Shown here one piece after another: positions 35,408 through 45,438 of a DNA stretch of 64,000 bases; the stretch's first letter is position 1; the number at the start of each line of letters is the position of its first letter. The notes under the pieces are model-generated. The model was not told the origin of the DNA. It ran no database searches and saw nothing but the letters and a program-made list of their open reading frames with translations. The DNA lies in NCBI GenBank assembly GCA_025351345.1, contig JANXWB010000073.1, positions 17,471 through 81,470 on the forward strand, written 5' to 3'. The stretch is from Synechococcales cyanobacterium GL140_1_metabat_312. Its GTDB lineage: Bacteria; Cyanobacteriota; Cyanobacteriia; Leptolyngbyales; Leptolyngbyaceae. A program made the translations under genes and the position numbers.

Positions 35408-36151
35408 CTAGACTGCCGTTACATCATTTTTAGTCTCTTCAGACGGTACTTCCACAGGTACTACTTGAACAGGTGCTGCCGCCGCCGCCGCTTTAGCCAC
35501 CTTCTCTTGTTCACGTTGATCGCGTTTCTTACGATCGGCTGCCAAAATATCCGCCATCACAATTTGCGCTGCCGCCATCTTCTCCAGATTGCTGCGATAC
35601 AGTTCCAAATCCTTCTGAACCTTATCCACCGACACATTCAACGACTCAGCAACAGTCTTCAGAGCCGTATTAAGAAGCTCTTTATCCTTTAATTTTTCCG
35701 CATCTAGCTTCTCTAAAAGCGTATAGACTCCGATCGCAAACACGCGACTGTACTTAAACTTCGGATTCCCAGAAACCTGAGCCATCGCGGCCGCCAGCGT
35801 TCCCGTCGCATCGCCGCTCATCAACCCGTCCCAAGTCAATCCGTCTATAGCGCTCAGCAGCTCAGTTGCATCCTTGCGAAACGACGCGGGTTCACATTCA
35901 ACAGACTTACAAAGCGCATTAAAAATCGATTCCCGGTCGGCATCCGGACGATAACCCGTCATCAATCGATCGTAGGCCGAGACCAACCCCAACGCATAAA
36001 TCGGACTATAGGCGTAATCCGTATTTACCATCAGCAAATGCATCTCCGACATCAATTCATCCACCACACGGCGATAAATCGAATTAATGGGACGCGTATG
36101 AAGCGTATAAAAGGTGCGCTTTGAGTCGGAAACGGTGCGAGTATTGGTCAC
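35408..36151 (-). CDS. thf1: Photosystem II biogenesis protein Psb29/Thf1
   Basis: A 247-residue member of the Thf1/Psb29 family found in cyanobacteria and plastids. Conserved blocks are RTFYTLHTRPINSIYRRVVD, VNTDYAYSPIYALGLVSAYD and KYSRVFAIGVYTLLE. It supports PSII turnover and FtsH complexes. The C-terminus is an Ala/Lys-rich coiled coil. It lies near cynS but not in a clear operon. Confidence 0.94.
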   Translation of the reverse strand: MTNTRTVSDSKRTFYTLHTRPINSIYRRVVDELMSEMHLLMVNTDYAYSPIYALGLVSAYDRLMTGYRPDADRESIFNALCKSVECEPASFRKDATELLSAIDGLTWDGLMSGDATGTLAAAMAQVSGNPKFKYSRVFAIGVYTLLEKLDAEKLKDKELLNTALKTVAESLNVSVDKVQKDLELYRSNLEKMAAAQIVMADILAADRKKRDQREQEKVAKAAAAAAPVQVVPVEVPSEETKNDVTAV

Positions 36152-36308
36152 GGGTGAGGCTCTTGATGAGTTTGCTACATTTTTCTTAATAGTACCTCAT
36201 TTGTCGAACCCCACTCATGCCCATGATCCCGACTTGACACTTCGCCCCCTATATTAAAACGTGTTTAAAACCTGAATCTGAACGGTCAACTTGATTGACT
36301 AACATGGC

Positions 36309-36779
36309 CTAACTCAGATGGGCAGCACATTCCAAAATCATGCGCTGGTTTTCCACGGAATAGGGTTGAATTTCCAAAGCCTGACGAAAAATTTGACTGG
36401 CTTGACGATATTCAGACAGTTTAAGATGACATAATCCCATGCCATGGAGCGCCCCAAAATGGAATGGATTAAGCACTAACGCGCGTTGACAGTCTACGAT
36501 CGCTTTTCGGTGACTATCCTGAATAAAATAAAGTACCGCTCGACGATTCCAAGCTTCAGCAAAATCTGGCATCGATCGAATTACCTGAGACAGTACCGAT
36601 TCGGCATCATCCAATTGGCCCATGTTTTGTAAACGCTGCGATCGTTGCAAAAGCTGCAATCCCATCGTCCCCTTTTGGCCAAACCATCGTCGCCACAGCT
36701 CTTGAGTTGCCCTATCTCTAGTCAACAAGTCATCACTCTTCAGATTTTGCAATAATAGATTGAGAGGAAGGGTATCCAT
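36309..36779 (-). CDS. Tetratricopeptide-repeat protein
   Basis: A 156-residue protein. Residues about 50-150 contain three TPR-like units, with AEAWNRRAVLYFIQDSHRKA, ALHGMGLCHLKLSEYRQASQ and QIFRQALEIQPYSVENQRM. They give a protein-binding solenoid. The partner is unknown. Confidence 0.8.
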   Translation of the reverse strand: MDTLPLNLLLQNLKSDDLLTRDRATQELWRRWFGQKGTMGLQLLQRSQRLQNMGQLDDAESVLSQVIRSMPDFAEAWNRRAVLYFIQDSHRKAIVDCQRALVLNPFHFGALHGMGLCHLKLSEYRQASQIFRQALEIQPYSVENQRMILECAAHLS

Positions 36780-36844
36780 AAGGCGGAACTGGAAAGATTT
36801 TCACCATATTGTAGAAAACTTATGATGACTTGTGGATAGGACTA

Positions 36845-37009
36845 ATGGAGCAATTTGGAAGCTTGTCGCCATTTTTAAAGAAAGTCTATGAAAAAAGTTA
36901 TGAAGCCCGGAGAATAGACAAGCAATTCCTGGAAGTCATAAAATCAAGTCGCATAGTCTCGATCGTTTTTATGAGAGTAATTACACAAATTTCCTCCATA
37001 TTTAGATAG
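36845..37009 (+). CDS. Possible small ORF, 54 residues
   Basis: A 54-residue frame starts at ATG 36845 with MEQFGSLSPFLKKVYEKSYE and ends at TAG 37009, in a 454-base gap between divergent genes. AGGA lies close upstream at short spacing. I cannot match it to a family, and coding is unproven. The rest of 36780-37233 shows no other gene; an AT-rich stretch around 37055-37085 could hold the promoter of the next gene. Confidence 0.25.
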   Translation: MEQFGSLSPFLKKVYEKSYEARRIDKQFLEVIKSSRIVSIVFMRVITQISSIFR

Positions 37010-37233
37010 CTTTTAGCACTCATATCCTCCGATCGGATAAACTGACTGCCTCTCAACTAAGTGATAATGTATGACAAATAATTTGGGATAAATGAAAGGA
37101 TTTTTCGGAATTTGCCTCTGTGCCGAGGTAGGTACCAACATCAAGCTGACCTGTTACTCTTTTACTAAATTCTTAGTCCAAAAGATCTGGGATTTGTTAA
37201 GTTAACTTTGCTGGGTGTCAGTTAATTTAATTA

Positions 37234-37953
37234 ATGAGAATGAAGGATAAATTCATGGGTGCGGTTAATTCATTAGGACAACACTACACAGAACAGGAAG
37301 CGTACAACTCAAAGGAATTACTAGGTCCAACTTGCGTAGGTCAACACACCATGGAACTGAACTCAGAACAAGCCAAAAAAGATTTATTGAATCTGCTGCT
37401 GCCACCGGACCAAGTTAACTTGGAATTCGATGTGAGGGACGATGGGAGCACTGAGGACTGGAAAGTGGCTGCAATTGACGTGGCTAAAGCAAAAATTCCC
37501 TACCCACTCTCTCCCGCAGATGCAGAGCAATGGTTCTCAGAAGGGTCTATAAATACATTGCTGGATGATTTTACGGACGTTGAATTAACGGACCGATCGG
37601 AGCATTTCTTTGGCGCCATGGAACAGCTCTGGGGAGATGACTTAGCCACGGTGCTGATGCGCAAATTTGTAACTGTCCCGCAGGCCGTCATTGCAGCGAT
37701 CGCCGCTCAAGCCGAAAAAATGTCAGCCGCATCAGGAGAACTAGCAGACAAGCTGATTTCTTGTGTTCAAGAGACTCTGCCGATGTGGGCTGAAGACGAT
37801 TTGCGGGTGTTTGCCCGTCCGTTGGCTTATGCCATGCGAGGAGAAATCGCGAGTGAGCCATCTAGTAAAGATTGGGCAGAGTTGTCTGAAATAGAACAGG
37901 CTAAGTTGACGCTAGCGATCGCAAAATATGCCATGGAGCATGTTCAGGCTTAG
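37234..37953 (+). CDS. Conserved-looking protein, unknown
   Basis: A 239-residue soluble protein rich in acidic residues, with no signal or membrane segment. It has LLPPDQVNLEFDVRDDGST, a central LPMWAEDDLRVFARPLAYAM and the ending EIEQAKLTLAIAKYAMEH. I do not recognise the family. Several Met codons near the start (37240, 37255, 37351) leave the N-terminus uncertain. It is transcribed away from the TPR gene. Confidence 0.6.
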   Translation: MRMKDKFMGAVNSLGQHYTEQEAYNSKELLGPTCVGQHTMELNSEQAKKDLLNLLLPPDQVNLEFDVRDDGSTEDWKVAAIDVAKAKIPYPLSPADAEQWFSEGSINTLLDDFTDVELTDRSEHFFGAMEQLWGDDLATVLMRKFVTVPQAVIAAIAAQAEKMSAASGELADKLISCVQETLPMWAEDDLRVFARPLAYAMRGEIASEPSSKDWAELSEIEQAKLTLAIAKYAMEHVQA

Positions 37954-38067
37954 TGTAGATTTTGTGAGGTGAGGAGCTGTGACGTCCGTTGATGTTAGCA
38001 AGAGCCAAAATGTGGGAAAATATTGAGCGATCTTCAGTCCTTCCCCACGATGGAATTCTTACCTATG

Positions 38068-38688
38068 AAATTTCAGTTCAATCTCAGAGCATTCAATCTC
38101 GGTGCAGAAGGCTTGAAATTAACAGGTTTGAAATTAAGAACTCTTCTAGTTGGGCTTTTTGCCGTGGTGAGTTTAACGCTTCAAGGTTGTTCAGCGGGAG
38201 TATTAGGCGGGTTGAATGGGTACACCGATAGTCTAGATGGCTATAAGTTTTTGTATCCCACGGGCTGGACTCAAGTGAAAAATCTGAGTGAGAACAGCGG
38301 ATTAGACATTCTGTTTCACGACATTATTGAGCAAACTGAAAATATTAGCGTGGTGATCAATCCGACTCCCGGAAAGCGCACTCTGACTGAACTCGGAACA
38401 CCCACTGAAGTCGGTTATCAGTTAGGGAAAAGTGCGATCGCTCCAGAAGGATCTGGACGGGTGGCTGAATTGGTGAATGCAGAAGCGGGACAAGTGGGCG
38501 ATCGGGTTTATTACTTATTGGAATATTTGGTAAAGCTAAGCAATGGCGTAGAACGTCACAATATTTCGAGCGCAGTAGTTTACCGTGGCAATCTTTATAC
38601 TCTAAATGCCTCTACGCCTGAAGTTCGCTGGGAAAAAATGAAGGATATTCTAGTGCAATCCGTCAAATCATTCACGGTTGATGGTTAG
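38068..38688 (+). CDS. PsbP-like lipoprotein (CyanoP type)
   Basis: About 206 residues from ATG 38068; a GGAA lies upstream, and earlier in-frame ATG 38050 and TTG 38023 are possible. A hydrophobic lead ending SLTLQGCSAG carries a lipobox, so it is probably a lipoprotein on the lumenal side. The mature part has the PsbP-fold (DGYKFLYPTGWTQVKNL, VIINP-like strands, GNLYTLNASTPEVRW). It probably assists PSII assembly. The cyanobacterial PsbP is not the same as plant PsbP. Confidence 0.82.
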   Translation, partial: KFQFNLRAFNLGAEGLKLTGLKLRTLLVGLFAVVSLTLQGCSAGVLGGLNGYTDSLDGYKFLYPTGWTQVKNLSENSGLDILFHDIIEQTENISVVINPTPGKRTLTELGTPTEVGYQLGKSAIAPEGSGRVAELVNAEAGQVGDRVYYLLEYLVKLSNGVERHNISSAVVYRGNLYTLNASTPEVRWEKMKDILVQSVKSFTVDG

Positions 38689-38691
38689 TTC

Positions 38692-39348
38692 ATGCCGAAA
38701 TCATTTGTGTTAGCGTCCGCATCCCCGGCGCGGAGACGATTGTTGCAGTTGGCGGGGATTGAGCCATTTGTGTTCCCCAGCGCCTTTGATGAGGATTCAG
38801 TGGTGGCGCCCAATCCGGCGGAATTGGTTGAAAAGCTAGCGGCCAGTAAACTTCAAGCAAGTTTGGATAAGTTGTGGCAGCAGAAGGGCAGTGCGCCGGG
38901 TGGCTTTTTTTCAACCTCACCAGGATTAATTCTGGGATGCGATTCAGTATTGTCGATGAATGGCGAGATTTATGGGAAACCAGACTCGTCACAAGATGCG
39001 ATCGATCGTTGGAAAACCATGCGCGGTCAAGTGGGTGAATTGTTCACGGGCCATGCGCTTTCGGATGGATTTACTGAAGATGGCAAACTATCACCTCAGC
39101 AATTAATTGTGCGTCATCGAGTGACACGGGTGTTTTTTGCCCAAGTCAGCGATCGGGAGATTGTCGATTATGTAGCAACGGGCGAACCGATGAACTGTGC
39201 GGGATGTTTTGCTATTGAAGGGCGTGGCAGTGTTTTTGTTGATCGGATTGAAGGCTGTCATACTAACGTGATCGGGTTATGTATGCCGTTATTACGAGAA
39301 ATGATTAGCGAGGTTGGATATTCGGTGACGGAGTTTTGGCGTAAATAA
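38692..39348 (+). CDS. maf: Maf-family nucleotide pyrophosphatase
   Basis: A 218-residue Maf/HAM1-type NTP pyrophosphatase. The start FVLASASPARRRLLQLAGIE is the Maf signature, ILGCDSVLSMNGEIYGKP follows, and GCFAIEGRGSVFVDRIEGC closes the fold. Such enzymes remove non-canonical nucleotides and are tied to cell-division control. It follows the PsbP-like gene by 3 bases. Confidence 0.92.
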   Translation: MPKSFVLASASPARRRLLQLAGIEPFVFPSAFDEDSVVAPNPAELVEKLAASKLQASLDKLWQQKGSAPGGFFSTSPGLILGCDSVLSMNGEIYGKPDSSQDAIDRWKTMRGQVGELFTGHALSDGFTEDGKLSPQQLIVRHRVTRVFFAQVSDREIVDYVATGEPMNCAGCFAIEGRGSVFVDRIEGCHTNVIGLCMPLLREMISEVGYSVTEFWRK

Positions 39349-39443
39349 CTGGCACAAATAACTGTAAGTAACCAGTGTCCAGTGGCGAATACAGAAAAAT
39401 ACCATAAGGGCTGATGAGTTGTTAACGAACTTACGGTAAAAGT

Positions 39444-40460
39444 TTATCCAAATAATGCACCAATAGCTCGTCCCATATTGCTCGGGTTAAGCGCATCGAT
39501 CGCTGCCGTGGGTTCGTAGCCGCAGTGCATCATGCAATCCTGGCAATTCGGGTTACTACTTTTATGGCCATACTGCGACCAATCTGTGGTTTCAGCGAGT
39601 TCCTTAAAGGATGTGACGTAACCATCATTCAGCAAATAGCAGGGTTTTTGCCAGCCTAGAACGCTATAACTCGGGCTACCCCAAGGCGTACATTCATAGT
39701 CTTTTTCGCCCACCAAGAAATCTAGAAACAGTGGATTGTGATTAAATTGCCATTTTTTTGCGTTTCCCTTGAAATAGGGCGATAGGATTTGGCGGAAGAG
39801 CGATCGAGTTTCTTCCCGTTTTAGAAAATGGTCTTGGTCGGGTGCCCAGTTGTAGCCATACCCCGGAGAAAGCTGCATTCCATCCACCCCAAGTTCGGTG
39901 AGAAAATCGAAAAAATGCTGAAGTTCGGCTGGGTCTGCGCCTTCAAATACAGTGGTGTTGGTATTAACCTGAAATCCTCGTGCTTTGGCGGCCTTAATTG
40001 CGCTAACAGCTTTGTCAAACACTCCAGTCCGATCGACACATTTGTCATGCCAATCCCGCAACCCATCGAGGTGGATCATGAAGGTAAAATAGGGCGACGG
40101 CTTGAATTTATCGAGGCTTTTCTCCAACAACAAACCATTGGTGCAGAGATAAATATACTTTTTACGATCGACTAGCCCCTGAACAATTTCGCCAATCTGG
40201 GGATGGAGCAGCGGTTCGCCTCCGGGAATTGAAACGACAGGCGCCCCGCATTCATCAACAGCAGCAAAACATTGAGCCGGAGTCAAATTTTGTTTTAGGA
40301 TTTCGGGGGGATGCTGAATTTTTCCACAGCCCGTACAGGCCAAATTACAGCGAAATAACGGCTCTAACATTAAAACAAGAGGAAATCGCTTGCGTCCCGT
40401 GAGGCGTTGTTTGACGAGATAGCTACCGATCGATAGAGCTTGTTGAAGTTGGATAGCCAT
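39444..40460 (-). CDS. hpnH: Hopanoid biosynthesis radical SAM protein HpnH
   Basis: A 338-residue radical SAM enzyme. CNLACTGC near residues 37-45 is the Cx3Cx2C cluster motif; conserved [13 protein letters not shown] and [20 protein letters not shown] follow. C-terminal [10 protein letters not shown] and [11 protein letters not shown] resemble the family's auxiliary-cysteine tail. HpnH adds adenosine to diploptene, making C35 hopanoids. The partner squalene-hopene cyclase is not in the window. Confidence 0.95.
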   Translation of the reverse strand: MAIQLQQALSIGSYLVKQRLTGRKRFPLVLMLEPLFRCNLACTGCGKIQHPPEILKQNLTPAQCFAAVDECGAPVVSIPGGEPLLHPQIGEIVQGLVDRKKYIYLCTNGLLLEKSLDKFKPSPYFTFMIHLDGLRDWHDKCVDRTGVFDKAVSAIKAAKARGFQVNTNTTVFEGADPAELQHFFDFLTELGVDGMQLSPGYGYNWAPDQDHFLKREETRSLFRQILSPYFKGNAKKWQFNHNPLFLDFLVGEKDYECTPWGSPSYSVLGWQKPCYLLNDGYVTSFKELAETTDWSQYGHKSSNPNCQDCMMHCGYEPTAAIDALNPSNMGRAIGALFG

Positions 40461-40543
40461 GATGGGAGGGGATTTCTTTTATGATACTAGTGTAGTCCAT
40501 TACTTTTTATTAGAGGCATATGCCTTAAGGGGTATTAAGTCCT

Positions 40544-41731
40544 ATGTCTGAAGAATTTGTTCGTCAAAGTCAACTCATTGACAAGATTGTTTTGGATCGC
40601 GCCACCATGGATGAGTGCGGGCGAATTGAGGTGATGTGGTGTTATCCGAAGGTGCATCGAGTGCTGGGATTTATTTGTAAATCGGGTGCATTCGATCGCA
40701 CGAAAATGGCCTTTAACTTAGACCAATTAGACAAGATTGGGGAGAATGGCGTGCTGGTGATGTCTGCGCCCGTGGAGACCGATCGCGATCGGGTGCAGCA
40801 GTTAGAGTCATTGATTGGCTGCGAAGTATGGACAGATGAGGGAAAGCGAGTGGGACGAATTAATGACTATGTATTCCAATTGAAGTCGGGCAATATTCGT
40901 CACTATTTGTTGGCATCCAGTGGATTACAGGGATTGACGGGAAAGTTGTACTCGCTATATCCGAACCAAATTTTGGGCTATGGTCGCGGGAGAGTGATGG
41001 TTTCAGGTGGGATTGTGCCGGGATTGGAACTCTATCAAGTGGGAATGGATCAAAAGCTGGAGCAAAAATTCTCAGGCTTAGAGGAACGCATTGAACGCAA
41101 GTTAAAAAAGGTAACCGATCGAATTAATGAACGCTTAGACAATCGTGAGGATGGCGGCGAGAATGATCAGTTTGGCGATCGGCTCAATGATCGGCTCAGT
41201 AGTGATGCATCACAGATCGGACAAGAGTTACAGGCGGGATTTCAAACATTATTTAATCGTGCTCGATCCATTGGAACGGAAGTTACTTCAAAAGTGAAGG
41301 AGCGTGCCCAAGATTTTCTCGATGAAGGACGCGTCCAAGATTCACAATGGCAGCGCGATCGCGACCCTTGGCCTAACGATCGGATTGACGATCGACTTGA
41401 TAATAATGATGAGTTTGATTTTGATGATTGGGACGAGCAAGATCGAATCCAAAGTCACCTAAAGCAATCCCCCGAGCAGCCGATCGCACAACGTTACAGT
41501 AAACGATCGATAGTTGAGAATGGCGATCGCAGCTCTTCAGATGGGCAATCAAATCGGCATGAACCGCAAACCGATAGACCTTTGCTCAATCTATCGATTC
41601 CACAATCGTCTATATATAATAATGATGAGAAGTCGGATGAGGATACACCGCGATCGTTCACCGCGAAGCCGATGCCACAGACTCCCGATCTTAGAAAAAA
41701 TGATCCTTGGGATGATGATGATTGGAAATAA
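40544..41731 (+). CDS. PRC-barrel protein with acidic, repetitive tail
   Basis: 395 residues. Two PRC-barrel units: about 1-80 (ATMDECGRIEVMWCYPKVHR and VLGFICKSG) and about 85-170 (IGCEVWTDEGKRVGRINDYV, then IRHYLLASSGLQG). A long hydrophilic Asp/Arg-rich tail follows (DRLNDRLSSD, DDRLDNNDEFDFDDWDEQD) with many CGATCG-type repeats in the DNA. PRC barrels bind proteins or RNA; the role here is not known. Confidence 0.82.
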   Translation: MSEEFVRQSQLIDKIVLDRATMDECGRIEVMWCYPKVHRVLGFICKSGAFDRTKMAFNLDQLDKIGENGVLVMSAPVETDRDRVQQLESLIGCEVWTDEGKRVGRINDYVFQLKSGNIRHYLLASSGLQGLTGKLYSLYPNQILGYGRGRVMVSGGIVPGLELYQVGMDQKLEQKFSGLEERIERKLKKVTDRINERLDNREDGGENDQFGDRLNDRLSSDASQIGQELQAGFQTLFNRARSIGTEVTSKVKERAQDFLDEGRVQDSQWQRDRDPWPNDRIDDRLDNNDEFDFDDWDEQDRIQSHLKQSPEQPIAQRYSKRSIVENGDRSSSDGQSNRHEPQTDRPLLNLSIPQSSIYNNDEKSDEDTPRSFTAKPMPQTPDLRKNDPWDDDDWK

Positions 41732-41813
41732 AATCGTAGGCGATGTTCCAAGCCACACCAATCTCTAACCTATTCTCTAACTGAACGAAATCTACAAGCT
41801 AATCCCAGGCAAT

Positions 41814-43877
41814 ATGCAGCTTTTTCCGGAATCGGGCACACTACATCAGAACAACGTGATGTATTCCCCTTTCTCGGACTTCCTACCCGTGGCCCTCTCC
41901 CCCGCCCTTAAAACAGTCCTTCACCGCACTGCCCTCTGGGGAACCGCCCCCACCATTACGATCGCCATCATTGCCCTCCGGCTACTGGGTTGGTTGCAAC
42001 CGATCGAATGGATGGCCCTCGACCAATTCTTTCGGATACGGCCCCGCGAAGCCTTAGACGAACGCGTCGTCATCGTTGGAATCAGTGAATCAGACCTACA
42101 ATCCCTAGAACGCTACCCCATAGACGACAAAGCCCTAGCTGACTTAATCAATACCATCAAAAAACAACAACCAAGAGCGATCGGACTCGATTTATTTCGC
42201 GACTTCCCCGTCGAACCCGGCAACAAAGAACTCAACCAAGTCTTCAAAACCACACCTAATCTGATCGGCATCGAAAAACGGAGCGGCAACCGCGATCGGT
42301 CCAGTGTCAACCCATCCCACGTCCTCCAAGCACTCGGTCAAACCAGCTCCAACAACATTTTAATAGACGGCGATGGCAAACTGCGCCGCGCCATAATGTA
42401 CTGGACTACTCCCGACGGCAGCGAATCGTTAGCAAGTTTGGGACTACGCCTCGCTCTAATCTACCTAGAAAAAGACGGCATTACCCCGATCCCAGCCGAC
42501 GCAACCAATCCCGCATTAAAACTAAATCGCAGCATTTTTCCCATCTTTGAAGCCTACGATGGCAGCTACATCAACGCTGATGCTGGAGGTTACCAAATAT
42601 TACTGAACTACCGAGGAGCCAGCCGTTCCTTCCGCACCTACTCGATGCAAGATCTAAAAACCTTGCCCTCTAATGCCCTAAAAGACAAAATTGTCCTCAT
42701 CGGAACCACCGCCGAAAGCCTGAAGGACTTCTTCTACACTCCCTACAGTGACAACACACTTACCAGCCCCGAAAAAACCAACGGAGTCGAAATTCAAGCC
42801 AACCTAACCAGCCAAATCCTCAGCGCAGCGCTTAACGATCGTCCCCAGCTACAAGTTTGGAGCGACCCACCCAAAATAGTCTACGGGATTCCTTTAGTGG
42901 ATTGGCGCGAACACCTCTGGATTTTTGGGTGGGCCTGTATTGGCAGCACGATCGCCTGGTTCATTCGATCGCCCCGACTTGCCATCTTGGCCATTAGCCT
43001 ATCCGAAGGCACATTATTGTTATTAACTTACTACGCCTTTTTACAAGGTTGGTGGATTCCATTAGTGCCGCCTGCTGTGGCCATAAGCATGGCTGCGATC
43101 GCTCTAACCGGATATGTCGCCAGTCAAGAACGCACCGATCGCAAAGTGATGATGAACCTATTCGGGCGATATGTTAGTCCGAAAGTAGCCGAGACCATTT
43201 GGGCCGATCGAGATCAACTGATTACCAACGGTCATGTCAAAGGTCGCAAAATGCCCGTGACCGTAATTTTTACTGACATTAAAGACTTCAGCACCATTTC
43301 CGAAAAAACCGATCCAGAAGACCTAATGGAATGGCTGAATGAATACATGAGTGCCATGACACAGATCACTATTGAACATGGTGCCGTGATTGATAAATTC
43401 ATTGGCGATGCGATTATGGCATTATTCGGCGTGCCCTTGGCCAGAGAAACACAAGCCCAAATTAATCAAGATGCGGAAAGCGCCATTCGCTGTGCAATAG
43501 ATATGGGGAGAGCACTAGAAAAACTCAATCAAGGTTGGCGGATTGCTGGGAAACCCATGATTCAAATGCGCGTCGGTATAGCCACCGGAACCGCCGTCAC
43601 TGGAAGTCTTGGCGGGCATCAGCGGATGGACTTTACCGCCATCGGCGACACCGTAAATATTGCCGCACGTTTAGAAAGTTACGACAAATCCATTGAGGGC
43701 GGAATCTGTCGAATTTTAATTAGTGACACAACACAAAAATGTACGGACGGATTATTTCCCTCGAAATCTATTGGAGCGGTTCAACTCAAAGGTCGTGAAC
43801 AATCTACCGACATTTACCAAATTTTGTCGCTTCTGTACCCTGTCACAGAACACCCCACTACAGAAACAACAACTTGA
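41814..43877 (+). CDS. CHASE2-domain adenylate/guanylate cyclase
   Basis: 687 residues. A first membrane helix near 35-65, an extracellular CHASE2 sensor at about 65-340 (DERVVIVGISESDLQSLERY, ILIDGDGKLRRAIMYW, LKDKIVLIGTTAESLKDFF), a helix cluster at about 355-440, then a class III cyclase domain at about 465-670: VIFTDIKDFSTISEKTDPED has the metal Asp and DKFIGDAIMALFG the second. Lys in DKF and Asp/Thr in MDFTAIGDT favour ATP. A second messenger (cAMP) is likely. Confidence 0.9.
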   Translation: MQLFPESGTLHQNNVMYSPFSDFLPVALSPALKTVLHRTALWGTAPTITIAIIALRLLGWLQPIEWMALDQFFRIRPREALDERVVIVGISESDLQSLERYPIDDKALADLINTIKKQQPRAIGLDLFRDFPVEPGNKELNQVFKTTPNLIGIEKRSGNRDRSSVNPSHVLQALGQTSSNNILIDGDGKLRRAIMYWTTPDGSESLASLGLRLALIYLEKDGITPIPADATNPALKLNRSIFPIFEAYDGSYINADAGGYQILLNYRGASRSFRTYSMQDLKTLPSNALKDKIVLIGTTAESLKDFFYTPYSDNTLTSPEKTNGVEIQANLTSQILSAALNDRPQLQVWSDPPKIVYGIPLVDWREHLWIFGWACIGSTIAWFIRSPRLAILAISLSEGTLLLLTYYAFLQGWWIPLVPPAVAISMAAIALTGYVASQERTDRKVMMNLFGRYVSPKVAETIWADRDQLITNGHVKGRKMPVTVIFTDIKDFSTISEKTDPEDLMEWLNEYMSAMTQITIEHGAVIDKFIGDAIMALFGVPLARETQAQINQDAESAIRCAIDMGRALEKLNQGWRIAGKPMIQMRVGIATGTAVTGSLGGHQRMDFTAIGDTVNIAARLESYDKSIEGGICRILISDTTQKCTDGLFPSKSIGAVQLKGREQSTDIYQILSLLYPVTEHPTTETTT

Positions 43878-44094
43878 TTAACACAGAAACGGGAACTAAC
43901 TCTCTCCATTCACCGTCACTGCCAACTGAACATATTAGATAGAGAATATACGAGATCATAAGCAAATACATCTCTAATTACTGATTTGAACGAAGTAATC
44001 GTCTAAAAATGCATATAAATACGGAACCTGTTTATATCAGCAAGAAGATAAGAAAAAACGCACACTGAGAACGCACACTGAGGAGCTAAATGAT

Positions 44095-44952
44095 ATGCCA
44101 TCAAAATTCACGACATTACTCACCAGCATTCTGGCTCTTCTAAGCCTTCAGACCTTCCTTGCCACCAACCCAAATCAATCTGCATTTGCTGAAAATACGA
44201 TTAAATATCAACCCCCAGGACGTATTTCCCCCAGTCGGACAGAAGGCTCAGGAACGAGAAGTATGGGAGATGCAAGCTGTCCAGGGTCACAAAAATTGCT
44301 GTTTCTCGCAACCCTCTCCCCAGCCGACCATATCGGCCAAACCAGCTTGGCTCGCCCGACCCTGTACGCCTACTTCACCGGGGATCAAGCTCTTGAAATC
44401 CGTCTCCGTCAAGTCGGAAAATTAGGAGTAGTGTGGAAGCAAATCATCCAACCGAAAACCCCAGGATTTCAAGCTATTCCCTATCCAAAAAATGCTTCAG
44501 AATTAATCACTGGGAAAGATTATGATTGGTCCGCCAGTATAATTTGCAATCCTGCGGAACCCTATAAAACTGCTAAAATCATCTCCGCCAGCATTACCCG
44601 TGTCGAAGAGCCTCCCGCCCTACAAGACTTACTGAAAGCTAGCAAGACCTTGAACGATCGTGCCCAAAGTTACGCCGATAATTCTCTTTGGTATGAGGCG
44701 ATCGATACCTTGGCGACTGCAAAATTGAACAATCCCGAGGACACTGCAATTCAGATTGAATTGATTAATCTTTTGGAACAAGTAGGTCTTAATAAAGCCG
44801 CTAAACAAGAACAGGAATCTGTCCTCAAAAAAAGCCCAGCCCAAAGTTTAATCGATTTGAATGTCATCAAAAATAGATGTAAAGATAACCCTCAACTTTC
44901 AACAGATGAACATCCATCTACTAAGAATCTGATCCGCTGCCTTGAAAAGTAG
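44095..44952 (+). CDS. Secreted DUF928 family protein
   Basis: 285 residues with a signal-like lead (LLTSILALLSLQTFLATNPN). The mature part has the DUF928 pattern: GRISPSRTEGSGTR, LARPTLYAYFTGDQALEIRL, KDYDWSASIICNPAEPYK. DUF928 proteins are common in cyanobacteria and often neighbour CHASE2 proteins; the function is not known. A helical C-terminal part (about 170-270) may be TPR-like. It follows the CHASE2 cyclase gene in the same direction. Confidence 0.82.
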   Translation: MPSKFTTLLTSILALLSLQTFLATNPNQSAFAENTIKYQPPGRISPSRTEGSGTRSMGDASCPGSQKLLFLATLSPADHIGQTSLARPTLYAYFTGDQALEIRLRQVGKLGVVWKQIIQPKTPGFQAIPYPKNASELITGKDYDWSASIICNPAEPYKTAKIISASITRVEEPPALQDLLKASKTLNDRAQSYADNSLWYEAIDTLATAKLNNPEDTAIQIELINLLEQVGLNKAAKQEQESVLKKSPAQSLIDLNVIKNRCKDNPQLSTDEHPSTKNLIRCLEK

Positions 44953-45030
44953 GAATATGGCGTTTGGGGTTAATCGCTATTGGTAGGACATAACAGACGT
45001 TGGCAAAACCAACTTAGTCCCAAACAAAAT

Positions 45031-45147
45031 ATGGAGTTGCTTCAATACTATCTATCGCTACAATTAGCGGCAAGTGGTAGTGTAGGTACCCTAGAAGTTT
45101 TAGACGTCCTAGCAATACTATTTGGACATAACACAGAGGTGAAGTGA
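45031..45147 (+). CDS. Possible micro-ORF, 38 residues
   Basis: ATG 45031 to TGA 45147 gives MELLQYYLSLQLAASGSVGT, then LEVLDVLAILFGHNTEVK. A TTG at 44980 in the same open frame would add 17 residues. It has a hydrophobic middle. It lies in a 486-base region (44953-45438) that otherwise shows no gene, and coding is unproven. Confidence 0.25.
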   Translation: MELLQYYLSLQLAASGSVGTLEVLDVLAILFGHNTEVK

Positions 45148-45438
45148 AGATCGCTCTACAAATTTCATCTCCTAAAGGATTAAATGATAATCGTTCCTAG
45201 TTTTTATTAGTTTACAAGAATTTCCAGATTTTACGATCACTAAAATTATAAACCAGCTCAGTAATTCATCGGATTTTTACTGTTTTTAGACTGCAAATGG
45301 TCTAAAGTTTCGTAATATGTGCTGACTAACGATTTTCTATATCTACCTAAAATAGCCAATAACCGATCGGTTTATGAAAAGCCATTGCGAGTAAAAGAGT
45401 TACGCTTGAGCTAGACAATCATCTCATCCCCAAGATTT

